A DNA stretch of 64,000 bases, taken from contig NZ_AP031498.1 of assembly GCF_042854845.1 (NCBI RefSeq), positions 744,001 through 808,000 of the forward strand. Direction: 5' to 3'. Source of the DNA: Maricurvus nonylphenolicus. GTDB lineage: Bacteria; Pseudomonadota; Gammaproteobacteria; Pseudomonadales; Cellvibrionaceae. This document shows positions 15,139-22,860 of the stretch, piece after piece (within the stretch, counting starts at the first letter, position 1; every line of letters starts with the position of its first letter). A program made the position numbers and the translations under genes. The notes under the pieces are model-generated. The model was not told the DNA's origin. It saw only the letters and a list, made by a program, of their open reading frames with translations, and did no database searches.

Positions 15139-16308
15139 TTAGCGGTTACGGCCCAGGGCATCGTGACTGCTTACCCAGTCACCCGCCAGTACGGCACTGC
15201 TCAGGGACAGCTCGCCGGCCAGTACAACACCGCCGATAATTTCAGCCAGTTTGTGGGCTTTACCGGAGCCATCACAGCCCAGCATTTTCAGGCATTCATT
15301 TTGCGTCGCCAGACCGGTACCACCGCCAAACGAGGCGATGATCAGGGACGGGATGGTGATGGCGATATAGTAGTTATCATCGTCATCGAGGTCGGCAAAG
15401 GTAATCGCTGCAGAGGACTCTGCCACGTTGGCCACATCCTGACCGGTGGCGATAAACATGGCAGTAATACCGTTAGCAGAGTGGGCGCCGGTATTTACAG
15501 AGCCCGCCATAAAGTTACCCACCTGGCTGATCGCACGCATCTTAAACAGCGACTCAGCAGTGGTACCCATAATGGATCTGATCAGGTGGCCGGGAATGGT
15601 GGCTTCGGCAATAACACGCTTACCACGGCTGTGTAGAGTATTCAGCTGGGAGTGCTTCTTATCGGTATCCATCGCGCCAGACAAGATGTAGCGGTTAATC
15701 TTCTCTGGGTAGTTGGCTTTAATCCACTCACAGGCGAAGAAGGTGGCTTTACCCACCATATTTTGGCCGGCCGCATCACCGGTGGTGAAGTTGAAGCGCA
15801 GGTATTGCATACGGGCGGCGGCATACTGCTCGATATTGCGCAGCTTGCCGGATTTGGTGGTCGACTCAGCGGCGTCTTTGATGGCATCAAAGTTCTCGGT
15901 TACCCACTCGCCGAAAGCACGGGCTTCACGGGCATCGTCGAACAAGAATACCGGGGCACGCTGCATGGCGTCGTCTACCACAGACACCTTTACACCACCT
16001 GCTTCACGCAGCAGGCGCATACCGCGGTTATAACTGGCAACCAGGGTGCCTTCTGCGGTGGCCATTGGGATATAGAACTCCCCCTGGGCGTGCTCACCGT
16101 TGACCAGTAGAGGGCCCGCCAGGCCGATGGGTACCTGGGCCACACCCATAAAGTTCTCGATATTGCCCGCGGTGATGGCAGGGTCAAAGGAGTAGTTGCC
16201 AACGTGCTCAAGGCTGGCACCGGTTTTCTCGGTGGCAAAGGCGCGACGTTCGTCGGCCATTTCCTTGGTGTAGTCGTTGTCTTTACTGCGGGGTATGCGG
16301 GTACTCAT
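15139..16308 (-). CDS. Hydroxymethylglutaryl-CoA reductase, class I type
   Basis: A 389-residue soluble enzyme that interconverts HMG-CoA and mevalonate with NAD(P)H. Visible motifs are ENFMGVAQVPIG, IPMATAEGTLVASYNRG (catalytic Glu), GDAAGQNM, SGAMDTDKKHSQLN (catalytic Lys), TGQDVANV (catalytic Asp), GGGTGLATQ and a C-terminal SSHDALGRNR whose His fits the catalytic position of class I enzymes. No mevalonate kinase or other mevalonate-pathway gene is in the window, and most gammaproteobacteria use the MEP route. The role could be isoprenoid synthesis, a ketogenic or leucine-type pathway, or mevalonate use. It is divergent from a Crp/Fnr regulator 110 bp away that may control it. Confidence 0.85.
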   Translation of the reverse strand: MSTRIPRSKDNDYTKEMADERRAFATEKTGASLEHVGNYSFDPAITAGNIENFMGVAQVPIGLAGPLLVNGEHAQGEFYIPMATAEGTLVASYNRGMRLLREAGGVKVSVVDDAMQRAPVFLFDDAREARAFGEWVTENFDAIKDAAESTTKSGKLRNIEQYAAARMQYLRFNFTTGDAAGQNMVGKATFFACEWIKANYPEKINRYILSGAMDTDKKHSQLNTLHSRGKRVIAEATIPGHLIRSIMGTTAESLFKMRAISQVGNFMAGSVNTGAHSANGITAMFIATGQDVANVAESSAAITFADLDDDDNYYIAITIPSLIIASFGGGTGLATQNECLKMLGCDGSGKAHKLAEIIGGVVLAGELSLSSAVLAGDWVSSHDALGRNR

Positions 16309-16418
16309 AATGATTCACTCTTACTGGGTTTTATCGTTATGATAGGGATTCCCTGAGCCGCTACCGTTAAAAATGTTACATTGCGGCTTATCCCGGTGTG
16401 CCCTGTGGTGAGTGATAT

Positions 16419-17087
16419 ATGGCCCAAACCATTCGAGAGCAGCTTGATGAAAGCGGCTTGTTTCGTGATTTTCCCGATAATATTAAGCAGCAACTGGCGG
16501 ATATGAGCCGTACTCAGACATTTCGTGACGGCGAAATGATCTACCAACAGGGTGATGAATCTGCGGCGATGTTTGGGGTTCTTGAAGGTGCCATTAAGCT
16601 GATTGGTGAGGACCCCAACGGCAAGTTCTTTTTCTTTGGGCTGGTGACGCCGGGCCAATGGTTTGGCGAAACCTCCGCTATTGATGGCGCGCCACGTGGT
16701 CAGTCGGCCATGGTGATTGGTAATACTAAAGTTATGGTGTTACGGCGGGCCGATTTTGTCGGCCTCCTCGATAGACAGCCGGAGTTGTACCGCTACTTTA
16801 TGCCCGTGTTCTGTAGGCGCTTGCGTTTGGCGGGGCAGGTTATGGAAGAGTCGGCTTTCCTGCCAGTTAGTGTGCGACTGGCAAGCAATATGTTGCGTAT
16901 GCACCGGGCCAGGCAGCAGTACGGTATCAAGTTGTCACAGGAAGATTTGGCGGCTTGTCTGGGGGTAACCCGGCAAAGTATTTTTCGGGTGTTAAAAGAG
17001 TGGGAGAAAAATGGCTGGGTCACGATTGAGTATGGTGATGTGCAAATTGCTCAGCCGCAAAAGCTACAGGAATTGATCGAAGAGTAG
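16419..17087 (+). CDS. Crp/Fnr family transcriptional regulator
   Basis: A 222-residue regulator with an N-terminal cyclic-nucleotide-binding beta-barrel (about residues 12-125; GDESAAMFGVLEGAIKL and GQWFGETSAIDG) and a C-terminal Crp-type winged helix (about 150-215; SQEDLAACLGVTRQSIFRVLKEW). The Fnr iron-sulfur cysteine cluster is absent, so it is not an Fnr oxygen sensor. The phosphate-binding cassette GETSAIDGAPRG deviates from the RxS-type cAMP pocket of Crp, leaving the ligand open. Divergence from the HMG-CoA reductase gene suggests local control. Confidence 0.85.
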   Translation: MAQTIREQLDESGLFRDFPDNIKQQLADMSRTQTFRDGEMIYQQGDESAAMFGVLEGAIKLIGEDPNGKFFFFGLVTPGQWFGETSAIDGAPRGQSAMVIGNTKVMVLRRADFVGLLDRQPELYRYFMPVFCRRLRLAGQVMEESAFLPVSVRLASNMLRMHRARQQYGIKLSQEDLAACLGVTRQSIFRVLKEWEKNGWVTIEYGDVQIAQPQKLQELIEE

Positions 17088-17105
17088 GGCATGGAATCCA
17101 TGCCC
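17087..17105. terminator. Palindrome between convergent Crp/Fnr and symporter genes
   Basis: GGGCATGGA-A-TCCATGCCC is a perfect 9-bp inverted repeat that begins at the last base of the Crp/Fnr stop codon. It can form a GC-rich hairpin on either strand and is the only structure in the 42-bp convergent gap. No clear T-run follows, so its use as a bidirectional terminator is uncertain. Confidence 0.4.
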
Positions 17106-17129
17106 GCTCAAACTTAATATCACTTTCAG

Positions 17130-18611
17130 TTATTCTTTCTCTTTCTTTTCCCAGAACTTGGCATTGCTTATTCCTAGTTTTTGGGGAGAGAATGAAAACT
17201 TGTCTACTCCCTCTTTCTGTTGAGCTTCATAATCTTTTAGTGCTTTAACTGCGGGTTTAGCACTTAAGAAGATAAAGATAATGGCAATAATATTCAGCCA
17301 GGCCATTAACCCTACACCAATATCGCCAAGTCCCCACGCCAGGTTTGCTGTTCGAATTGCACCGTAAAAAGTTGCTGCCATCAAAACAAGTTTCAGTAAA
17401 AACAGCAGGCTAGGTATTTTCAGGTAGCGCTGCAGGTAGGCCATATTGGTTTCGGCGATATAGTAGTAAGCCAAAATCGTCGTGAAAGAAAAGAAGAAAA
17501 GCGCAACGGCTACGACCAAATTGCCGACACTCGGGAAAATCGATTCCATCGCAGCCTGGGTATAGGCTGGGCTATTGGCGGCAAGTGTGGCATTTAGGTT
17601 GTTAACGAGTAATTGATCATCAGCACCGTGCACATTGTAAGAGCCGGTGATTAAAATCATCAGCGCCGTGGCGGTGCACACAAACAGGGTATCAACGTAT
17701 ACGGAGAACGCCTGTACCAAACCTTGCTGTGCTGGGTGATCAACTTCAGCTGCCGCTGCAGAGTGTGGCCCCATACCCTGGCCGGCTTCATTGGAATACA
17801 CACCGCGTTTTACACCCCAGCCAATTACTGCACCAATGCCGGCCATAGGGCTAAAGGCATCGGCCAAAATCAGTTGGAAAATCCCCGGCAGTTCCTGAAT
17901 ATGCAGGCCAATCACGATGCAGGCGGTAATGATGTAGCCCAGTGCCATAAACGGAACGACTACCTGGGTAACATGGGCGATACGTTTTACGCCGCCGAAA
18001 ATAATAAAACCCAGCAGTAATACAACAATGCTACCGGTAATTATTTTGGCAAAGCTTAAGTCGCCAAAACCGGTAGAGATCATCTCGCCACTGCCAAAGG
18101 CGATTTCTACAGCGTTACCCATGCTGTTGGATTGCACGCCCGGTAAGAGCATGCCGCAGGAGATTACGGTCGCAATAGCGAAGATGGCGGCATACCATTT
18201 ATGGCCGGTGGCTTTTTCGATGTAGTAAGCGGGCCCACCGCGGTACTGACCGTCCTGTTCTTCTTTATAAATTTGGCCCAGGGTACATTCGATATAGGAC
18301 GTTGCTGCACCAAGAAAGGCCACTAGCCACATCCAGAAAATAGCACCGGGGCCACCAAAGCCAATAGCCGCTGCCACACCGGCAATGTTGCCAGTACCTA
18401 CTCGACCGGAGAGGGAAACGGTTAACGCCTGGAATGAGGAAATGCCCTGTTTGGATTCTTCATTGGATAACAGCAGGCGCCACATTTCTTTGAAGTGTCG
18501 AACCTGTGCAAAACGTGTGACGATGGAAAAGAATAACCCCGCCCCCAAGCACAAAAAAACCAGTGCTGGGCTCCAAATAAGCCCACTAAGAAAATTTACT
18601 GCGTCTTGCAT
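17130..18611 (-). CDS. Sodium:alanine (AGCS family) symporter
   Basis: A 493-residue inner-membrane protein with about ten or eleven hydrophobic helices and the AGCS signature GGPGAIFWMWLVAFLGAATSY after GTGNIAGVAAAIGFGG, plus NEAGQGMGPHSAAAA in the middle. Family members carry alanine or glycine with Na+. A GGGGA ribosome site lies just before the start. The next gene upstream is a LysR regulator and beyond it the serine/glycine operon, which fits uptake of small amino acids for that pathway, although the symporter has its own transcription unit. Confidence 0.9.
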   Translation of the reverse strand: MQDAVNFLSGLIWSPALVFLCLGAGLFFSIVTRFAQVRHFKEMWRLLLSNEESKQGISSFQALTVSLSGRVGTGNIAGVAAAIGFGGPGAIFWMWLVAFLGAATSYIECTLGQIYKEEQDGQYRGGPAYYIEKATGHKWYAAIFAIATVISCGMLLPGVQSNSMGNAVEIAFGSGEMISTGFGDLSFAKIITGSIVVLLLGFIIFGGVKRIAHVTQVVVPFMALGYIITACIVIGLHIQELPGIFQLILADAFSPMAGIGAVIGWGVKRGVYSNEAGQGMGPHSAAAAEVDHPAQQGLVQAFSVYVDTLFVCTATALMILITGSYNVHGADDQLLVNNLNATLAANSPAYTQAAMESIFPSVGNLVVAVALFFFSFTTILAYYYIAETNMAYLQRYLKIPSLLFLLKLVLMAATFYGAIRTANLAWGLGDIGVGLMAWLNIIAIIFIFLSAKPAVKALKDYEAQQKEGVDKFSFSPQKLGISNAKFWEKKEKE

Positions 18612-18765
18612 AGTCCCCGTTACCTATTGTTTTAAGCCTTTTAGTTTTAATTAGTGGCAATAATTTTTTGCGTCAGAGTATATAGAAATTACCTTGGGGA
18701 AGGGGGCTGACCGCAACGTCAGCTTATGAGTTATTTAAATGCGGGGATTTGTGTTGCTAATTGCG

Positions 18766-19617
18766 TTACACGTGGCTTAGTCCTGCTTGCAGGTATTCAC
18801 TCAAACGCAGGCTGGCTTCACTGGAGTCGTTACTGAGTAAACTGATGCCGATTTTTCCCAGTTGCGGCAGTTGATCAGACGTTTTCAGAATGCTTAATTC
18901 TTGCGGCACCGTACTCTTGGCCAGAGCAGTAATGCCAAGGCCTTCCTCGATAGCGGTACGGATACCGGTCAGGTCGGGAATGGTAAAAACGATCTGCCAG
19001 GGAATGGCCTTTTGATTCAGGCGTTCGATAACACGGTTGCGATAAATACAGCCGTCGGGTGCGGCAATCAGGGGTAGTGCTTTATTGGTCGCCGCAGGTA
19101 AGTCCGGGTTGCCGACCCACACCAGTTCATCGGTGGTAATTAAATCCTGTGTACTTTTGTCTGGATCGGAGTGCAGTGCCAGTACCAGATCGAAGCGTTG
19201 TTTGTGGAAGTCGCTGGTGAGGTTACGGCTTAAGTCACTGGTCACTTCCAGGGTGACATTGGGGTAGGTCTGACAAAAGCGGCTAAGGATTTTTGGCAGC
19301 AGTGTCAGGGCAAATTCACTGGGCAGGCCCAGGCGAATACTGCCGGACATCTCGTTGGCATTAAAGCTGGCAATAGCTTCATCATTAATGGCGAGTATAC
19401 GCTTGGCGTAGTTGAGCAGGCTCTTTCCGGCATCGGTGAGTTCGATATTGGCGCCCACCCGCAGCAGTAACTTCTGCTCGACCAGGTCTTCTAACTTCTT
19501 GATTTGTAAGCTAATTGCTGGCTGGGAGCGGCCGAGGATTTCGCCTGCCTGGGTAAAGCCGCCCACCTCTACTACGGTGACGAAGGCTCTTAGTGTGTCC
19601 ATAGGGAGATTGCGCAT
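18766..19617 (-). CDS. LysR family transcriptional regulator (likely regulator of sdaA-gcv operon)
   Basis: A 283-residue LysR regulator: winged HTH in the first 60 residues (DTLRAFVTVVEVGGFTQAGEILGRSQPAIS) followed by a periplasmic-binding-type effector domain (about 90-280). It is divergent from sdaA with 146 bp between starts, the classic LysR layout, so it probably regulates the serine deaminase and glycine cleavage genes and itself. The first ATG is kept because AGGT lies six bases upstream; a start at residue 6 is possible. The effector is unknown; serine or glycine is a guess from context. Confidence 0.85.
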   Translation of the reverse strand: MRNLPMDTLRAFVTVVEVGGFTQAGEILGRSQPAISLQIKKLEDLVEQKLLLRVGANIELTDAGKSLLNYAKRILAINDEAIASFNANEMSGSIRLGLPSEFALTLLPKILSRFCQTYPNVTLEVTSDLSRNLTSDFHKQRFDLVLALHSDPDKSTQDLITTDELVWVGNPDLPAATNKALPLIAAPDGCIYRNRVIERLNQKAIPWQIVFTIPDLTGIRTAIEEGLGITALAKSTVPQELSILKTSDQLPQLGKIGISLLSNDSSEASLRLSEYLQAGLSHV

Positions 19618-19651
19618 AACAGACCTGGCATTTGAAATACTTATGCGCTGA

Positions 19652-19671
19652 TTATAACTATTAATTTATAA
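19652..19671. promoter_or_regulatory. Candidate LysR operator
   Basis: TTATAA occurs twice in inverted symmetry around an 8-bp AT-rich centre (19652-19657 and 19666-19671), midway between the divergent LysR and sdaA starts. It fits the T-N11-A dyad style of LysR boxes, but an AT-rich promoter could look alike. Confidence 0.35.
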
Positions 19672-19763
19672 AATCCCAGCTGGCGCACTATCATTGTCTA
19701 CATAACGTCAGTCCCACTGAGGGAGTTAGCCTGTTTTGGGATTGTGGAAAGAGGTAGAGAACT

Positions 19764-21158
19764 ATGGCAATCAGTGTTTTTGATTTATTCAGTATTGGCA
19801 TAGGCCCTTCCAGTTCGCACACCGTGGGTCCCATGCGGGCGGCCAAGCAGTTTGCAGAGTCCTTGGGGGGAAATTTACCGAAAGTTCAGCGCGTGTGTGC
19901 CGAAATGTACGGCTCACTAGGGGCTACGGGTAATGGTCATGGCACGCCCAAAGCGGTGGTGATAGGGCTCGAAGGTGAGGATCCGGAAACCGTAGACATT
20001 GCTGTGGTGGCACCGCGCTTGGCGTCGCTGCGTGAAAACCAACGCTTACGATTAAATGGTCAGCGGGATATTCACTTCGATCTTGATGGCGACTTGTTGT
20101 TGCATCGACGAGAAAGCTTACCCCTGCATGCAAACGGCATGAAATTTACTGCTTATGGTGACGGTGAAAAAATTATCAGCAGCCGGATTTTTTATTCTGT
20201 TGGCGGTGGTTTTGTTGTCGAAGAAGACGCCATGGGCGAAGACAAAGTAGTCGAGGATGCCCGCGAGCTAACCTATCCATTTGATTCGGCCAATGAACTA
20301 CTGAAAATTTGCGCCCGGCATCACTTGCCGATTTCAGATGTGATGCTGGCCAATGAAACCGCTTGGCGCAGTCGCGAGCAAACACGCGCAGGCCTGTTAC
20401 ATATTTGGCACGTGATGCATGAGTGTGTTGAGCAGGGTATTAAAAATGAGGGTGTGCTCGGTGGAGGATTAAAAGTAAAGCGCCGGGCGGCGGCGTTATA
20501 TCGCCAGTTAATGCAACACCCTGAGGCGAGTCTTGCCGACCCATTAACCGCAATGGACTGGGTAACCTTGTATGCCTTGGCAGTGAATGAAGAAAACGCT
20601 GCCGGTGGTCGAGTCGTCACTGCACCCACCAACGGTGCAGCTGGGATTATCCCAGCGGTATTGCATTACTACATTCGCTTTATCAGCGGCGCCAATGAAA
20701 ATGGCATTATCCGCTTTTTATTAACGGCGGCAGCAATCGGCACCATCTACAAAAAGAATGCGTCTATTAGCGGCGCAGAAGTCGGCTGCCAGGGTGAGGT
20801 GGGTTCGGCTTGTTCTATGGCGGCTGGTGCGTTAACCGAAGTGCTGGGTGGTACGCCCGCACAAGTTGAAAACGCCGCAGAAATTGCCATGGAACACAAC
20901 CTGGGATTGACCTGTGACCCCGTGGGTGGCTTGGTGCAGGTGCCCTGTATTGAACGTAATGCTATGGCAGCAATTAAAGCCATTACTGCAGCACGTATGG
21001 CGTTGCGTGGTGACGGCTCGCACTTTGTCTCACTCGATAAAGTGATTAAAACCATGCGCGATACCGGTCGTGATATGCAGGATAAATACAAAGAAACGGC
21101 ACGCGGCGGCCTGGCAGTGAATGTCGTTGAAGTGCCGGTCAATATTATTGAATGTTAA
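19764..21158 (+). CDS. sdaA: L-serine ammonia-lyase, single-chain iron-sulfur type
   Basis: A 464-residue cytoplasmic enzyme converting L-serine to pyruvate and ammonia with a [4Fe-4S] cluster. The N-terminal beta domain opens with FDLFSIGIGPSSSHTVGPMRAA; the C-terminal alpha domain carries the cluster cysteines in GCQGEVGSACSMAAGA and in TCDPVGGLVQVPCIERNAM. The start has AGAGG upstream. It is the first gene of an sdaA-gcvT-gcvH-gcvP operon (36-bp gap to gcvT), so glycine, folate C1 units and serine are degraded or interconverted together. Confidence 0.95.
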   Translation: MAISVFDLFSIGIGPSSSHTVGPMRAAKQFAESLGGNLPKVQRVCAEMYGSLGATGNGHGTPKAVVIGLEGEDPETVDIAVVAPRLASLRENQRLRLNGQRDIHFDLDGDLLLHRRESLPLHANGMKFTAYGDGEKIISSRIFYSVGGGFVVEEDAMGEDKVVEDARELTYPFDSANELLKICARHHLPISDVMLANETAWRSREQTRAGLLHIWHVMHECVEQGIKNEGVLGGGLKVKRRAAALYRQLMQHPEASLADPLTAMDWVTLYALAVNEENAAGGRVVTAPTNGAAGIIPAVLHYYIRFISGANENGIIRFLLTAAAIGTIYKKNASISGAEVGCQGEVGSACSMAAGALTEVLGGTPAQVENAAEIAMEHNLGLTCDPVGGLVQVPCIERNAMAAIKAITAARMALRGDGSHFVSLDKVIKTMRDTGRDMQDKYKETARGGLAVNVVEVPVNIIEC

Positions 21159-21194
21159 ACCCATTTTGAAAGTTAAATCTCTGAGATAAGCCTT

Positions 21195-22316
21195 ATGACT
21201 AACGATGCGCCTTTGAATAAGACTCCGCTTTATGATCTGCATGTACAGCAAGGTGCCCGCATGGTGCCCTTTACCGGTTATGAAATGCCGGTGCAGTACA
21301 GTGATGGCATCGTTAAAGAGCATCTGCATACCCGTGAAAAGGCCGGTTTGTTTGATGTATCTCATATGGGCCAAGTGATTGTGCGCGGTAGTAATGTCGC
21401 TCAGCAATTGGAGGCTCTTATTCCTGTCGAGCTGCAGGCCTTAAAAGATAATCAACAGGTTTACGGAGTGCTGACCAATGCCGACGGCGGCATTATGGAT
21501 GATCTGATTGTTACTCGTTGGGACGCCGATACCTTCTTCCTGGTGGTTAATGCGGCCTGTAAAGAAAACGATTTCGCTCACCTTGCAAAGCACCTACCAA
21601 ACTGCGAGCAGGAAATTTTAGATAACCAAGCCCTTGTCGCCCTGCAGGGCCCCATGGCAAAGGACGTGATGGCGGATTTCTCCAGCGACGCCTGCAAACT
21701 GACCTTTATGAACGGCACTCACACCCTGATCAATGGTGTTGAATGTTTTGTTACCCGTTCCGGTTATACCGGTGAAGACGGTTTCGAAATTTCTGTACCT
21801 GCTCAACATGTAGAAAGTCTGGTTAATGCGTTGCTGAGCAACGAGCTGGTAAAGCTGATTGGTCTGGGCGCCCGTGACTCCCTGCGCTTGGAGGCCGGCC
21901 TGTGTCTTTACGGCCATGATATGAACGAAGAAACCTCGCCGATTGAAGCTTCGCTGATTTGGTCAATCACCAAAACACGTCGCGCCGATGGCAGCAATGC
22001 CGGTGGATTTATCGGCGAAGAACGTATCTTTGCAGATATTGCCAATGGCGTAAGCAAAAAGCGCGTGGGTTTTGCGGTAGAGGGTAAAGCGCCGGTACGC
22101 GAAGGCGCAGAAATTGTTGATGCCGATGGTAAGAAGATTGGTCAAGTAACCAGCGGTGGTTTTGGCCCAACCTTGGGCGCACCCGTAGCCATGGGTTATG
22201 TTGATATCGAGCACGCGAAAGTCGGCACCGAAGTGCAGGCCATTGTACGAGGCAAACCACGCAAGCTAACCGTCGCAAAAACACCGTTCGTACCACAGCG
22301 TTACTACCGAGGTTAA
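21195..22316 (+). CDS. gcvT: Glycine cleavage system T protein (aminomethyltransferase)
   Basis: A 373-residue cytoplasmic enzyme that releases ammonia from the H-protein-bound aminomethyl group and passes the methylene to tetrahydrofolate. The folate-binding domain contains FDVSHMGQ and GGIMDDLIVT with its catalytic Asp; LEAGLCLYGHDMNEETSPIEA and the C-terminal barrel motif GQVTSGGFGPTLG complete the family pattern. It lies between sdaA and gcvH; the 122-bp gap to gcvH contains an inverted repeat (22326-22387). Confidence 0.95.
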   Translation: MTNDAPLNKTPLYDLHVQQGARMVPFTGYEMPVQYSDGIVKEHLHTREKAGLFDVSHMGQVIVRGSNVAQQLEALIPVELQALKDNQQVYGVLTNADGGIMDDLIVTRWDADTFFLVVNAACKENDFAHLAKHLPNCEQEILDNQALVALQGPMAKDVMADFSSDACKLTFMNGTHTLINGVECFVTRSGYTGEDGFEISVPAQHVESLVNALLSNELVKLIGLGARDSLRLEAGLCLYGHDMNEETSPIEASLIWSITKTRRADGSNAGGFIGEERIFADIANGVSKKRVGFAVEGKAPVREGAEIVDADGKKIGQVTSGGFGPTLGAPVAMGYVDIEHAKVGTEVQAIVRGKPRKLTVAKTPFVPQRYYRG

Positions 22317-22325
22317 TTAACCTAC

Positions 22326-22387
22326 TGCCATTCCCGCGAAAGCGGGAATCCATTGTGGATAGATATATACCGTTTCGGAATGGCACA
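22326..22387. repeat. dRS3-like palindromic repeat inside the gcv operon (element G)
   Basis: ATTCCCGCGAAAGCGGGAAT (22330-22349) is a hairpin of the ATTCCC...GGGAAT type known as dRS3 in Neisseria and seen in many gammaproteobacteria. It is the left half of a unit running TGCCATTCC to GGAATGGCA; the right half is decayed compared with element H (52280-52354). It separates gcvT from gcvH. Confidence 0.75.
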
Positions 22388-22438
22388 GACTAATAAAGAA
22401 ATCTGTATAAAATATTAAATTAGATATTGGGGAATAAC

Positions 22439-22810
22439 ATGTCCGAGATTAAATACACCGAACACCACGAGTGGATCAAACAAGAAGGCAACGAAATCAC
22501 CGTAGGCATCACCGACCACGCCCAACAACAATTAGGCGATGTAGTCTTTGTTGAGCTACCAGAAGTGGATACCGAATACGCCAGCGGTGACGAAGCGGTA
22601 GTAATCGAATCCGTAAAAGCCGCCGGTGATATCTCCCTGCCGGTAACCTGCACCGTTACGGCCGTTAACGATGCCCTGTCCGACGATCCTGAATTGATCA
22701 ATAACGATGCCATGGGTGAAGGCTGGATTTTCAAGGCGACCTTGGCCGACGGCGAAAGTCTGGCAGAACTTATGTCAGAAGAAGCCTACCAGGCTCTGAT
22801 TGCTGAATAA
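22439..22810 (+). CDS. gcvH: Glycine cleavage system H protein (lipoyl carrier)
   Basis: A 123-residue lipoyl-domain protein that shuttles the aminomethyl intermediate between P, T and L proteins. The lipoylated lysine is Lys60 in VVIESVKAA. The ATG at 22439 with GGGGA nearby is preferred over an in-frame TTG four codons upstream. It follows gcvT and precedes gcvP by 50 bp. The L protein is not in the window and is presumably shared with the 2-oxoacid dehydrogenases. Confidence 0.95.
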   Translation: MSEIKYTEHHEWIKQEGNEITVGITDHAQQQLGDVVFVELPEVDTEYASGDEAVVIESVKAAGDISLPVTCTVTAVNDALSDDPELINNDAMGEGWIFKATLADGESLAELMSEEAYQALIAE

Positions 22811-22860
22811 GCAAAAATTTCGACACATCCTGAAAAGAATATTATTAATTGAGACGCGCC

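Noticed and set aside
19618..19763. Glycine riboswitch upstream of sdaA-gcv
   Set aside because: Such riboswitches are common before gcvT, but I found no tandem aptamer-like helices or conserved glycine-aptamer sequence here, and the divergent LysR gene offers another control.
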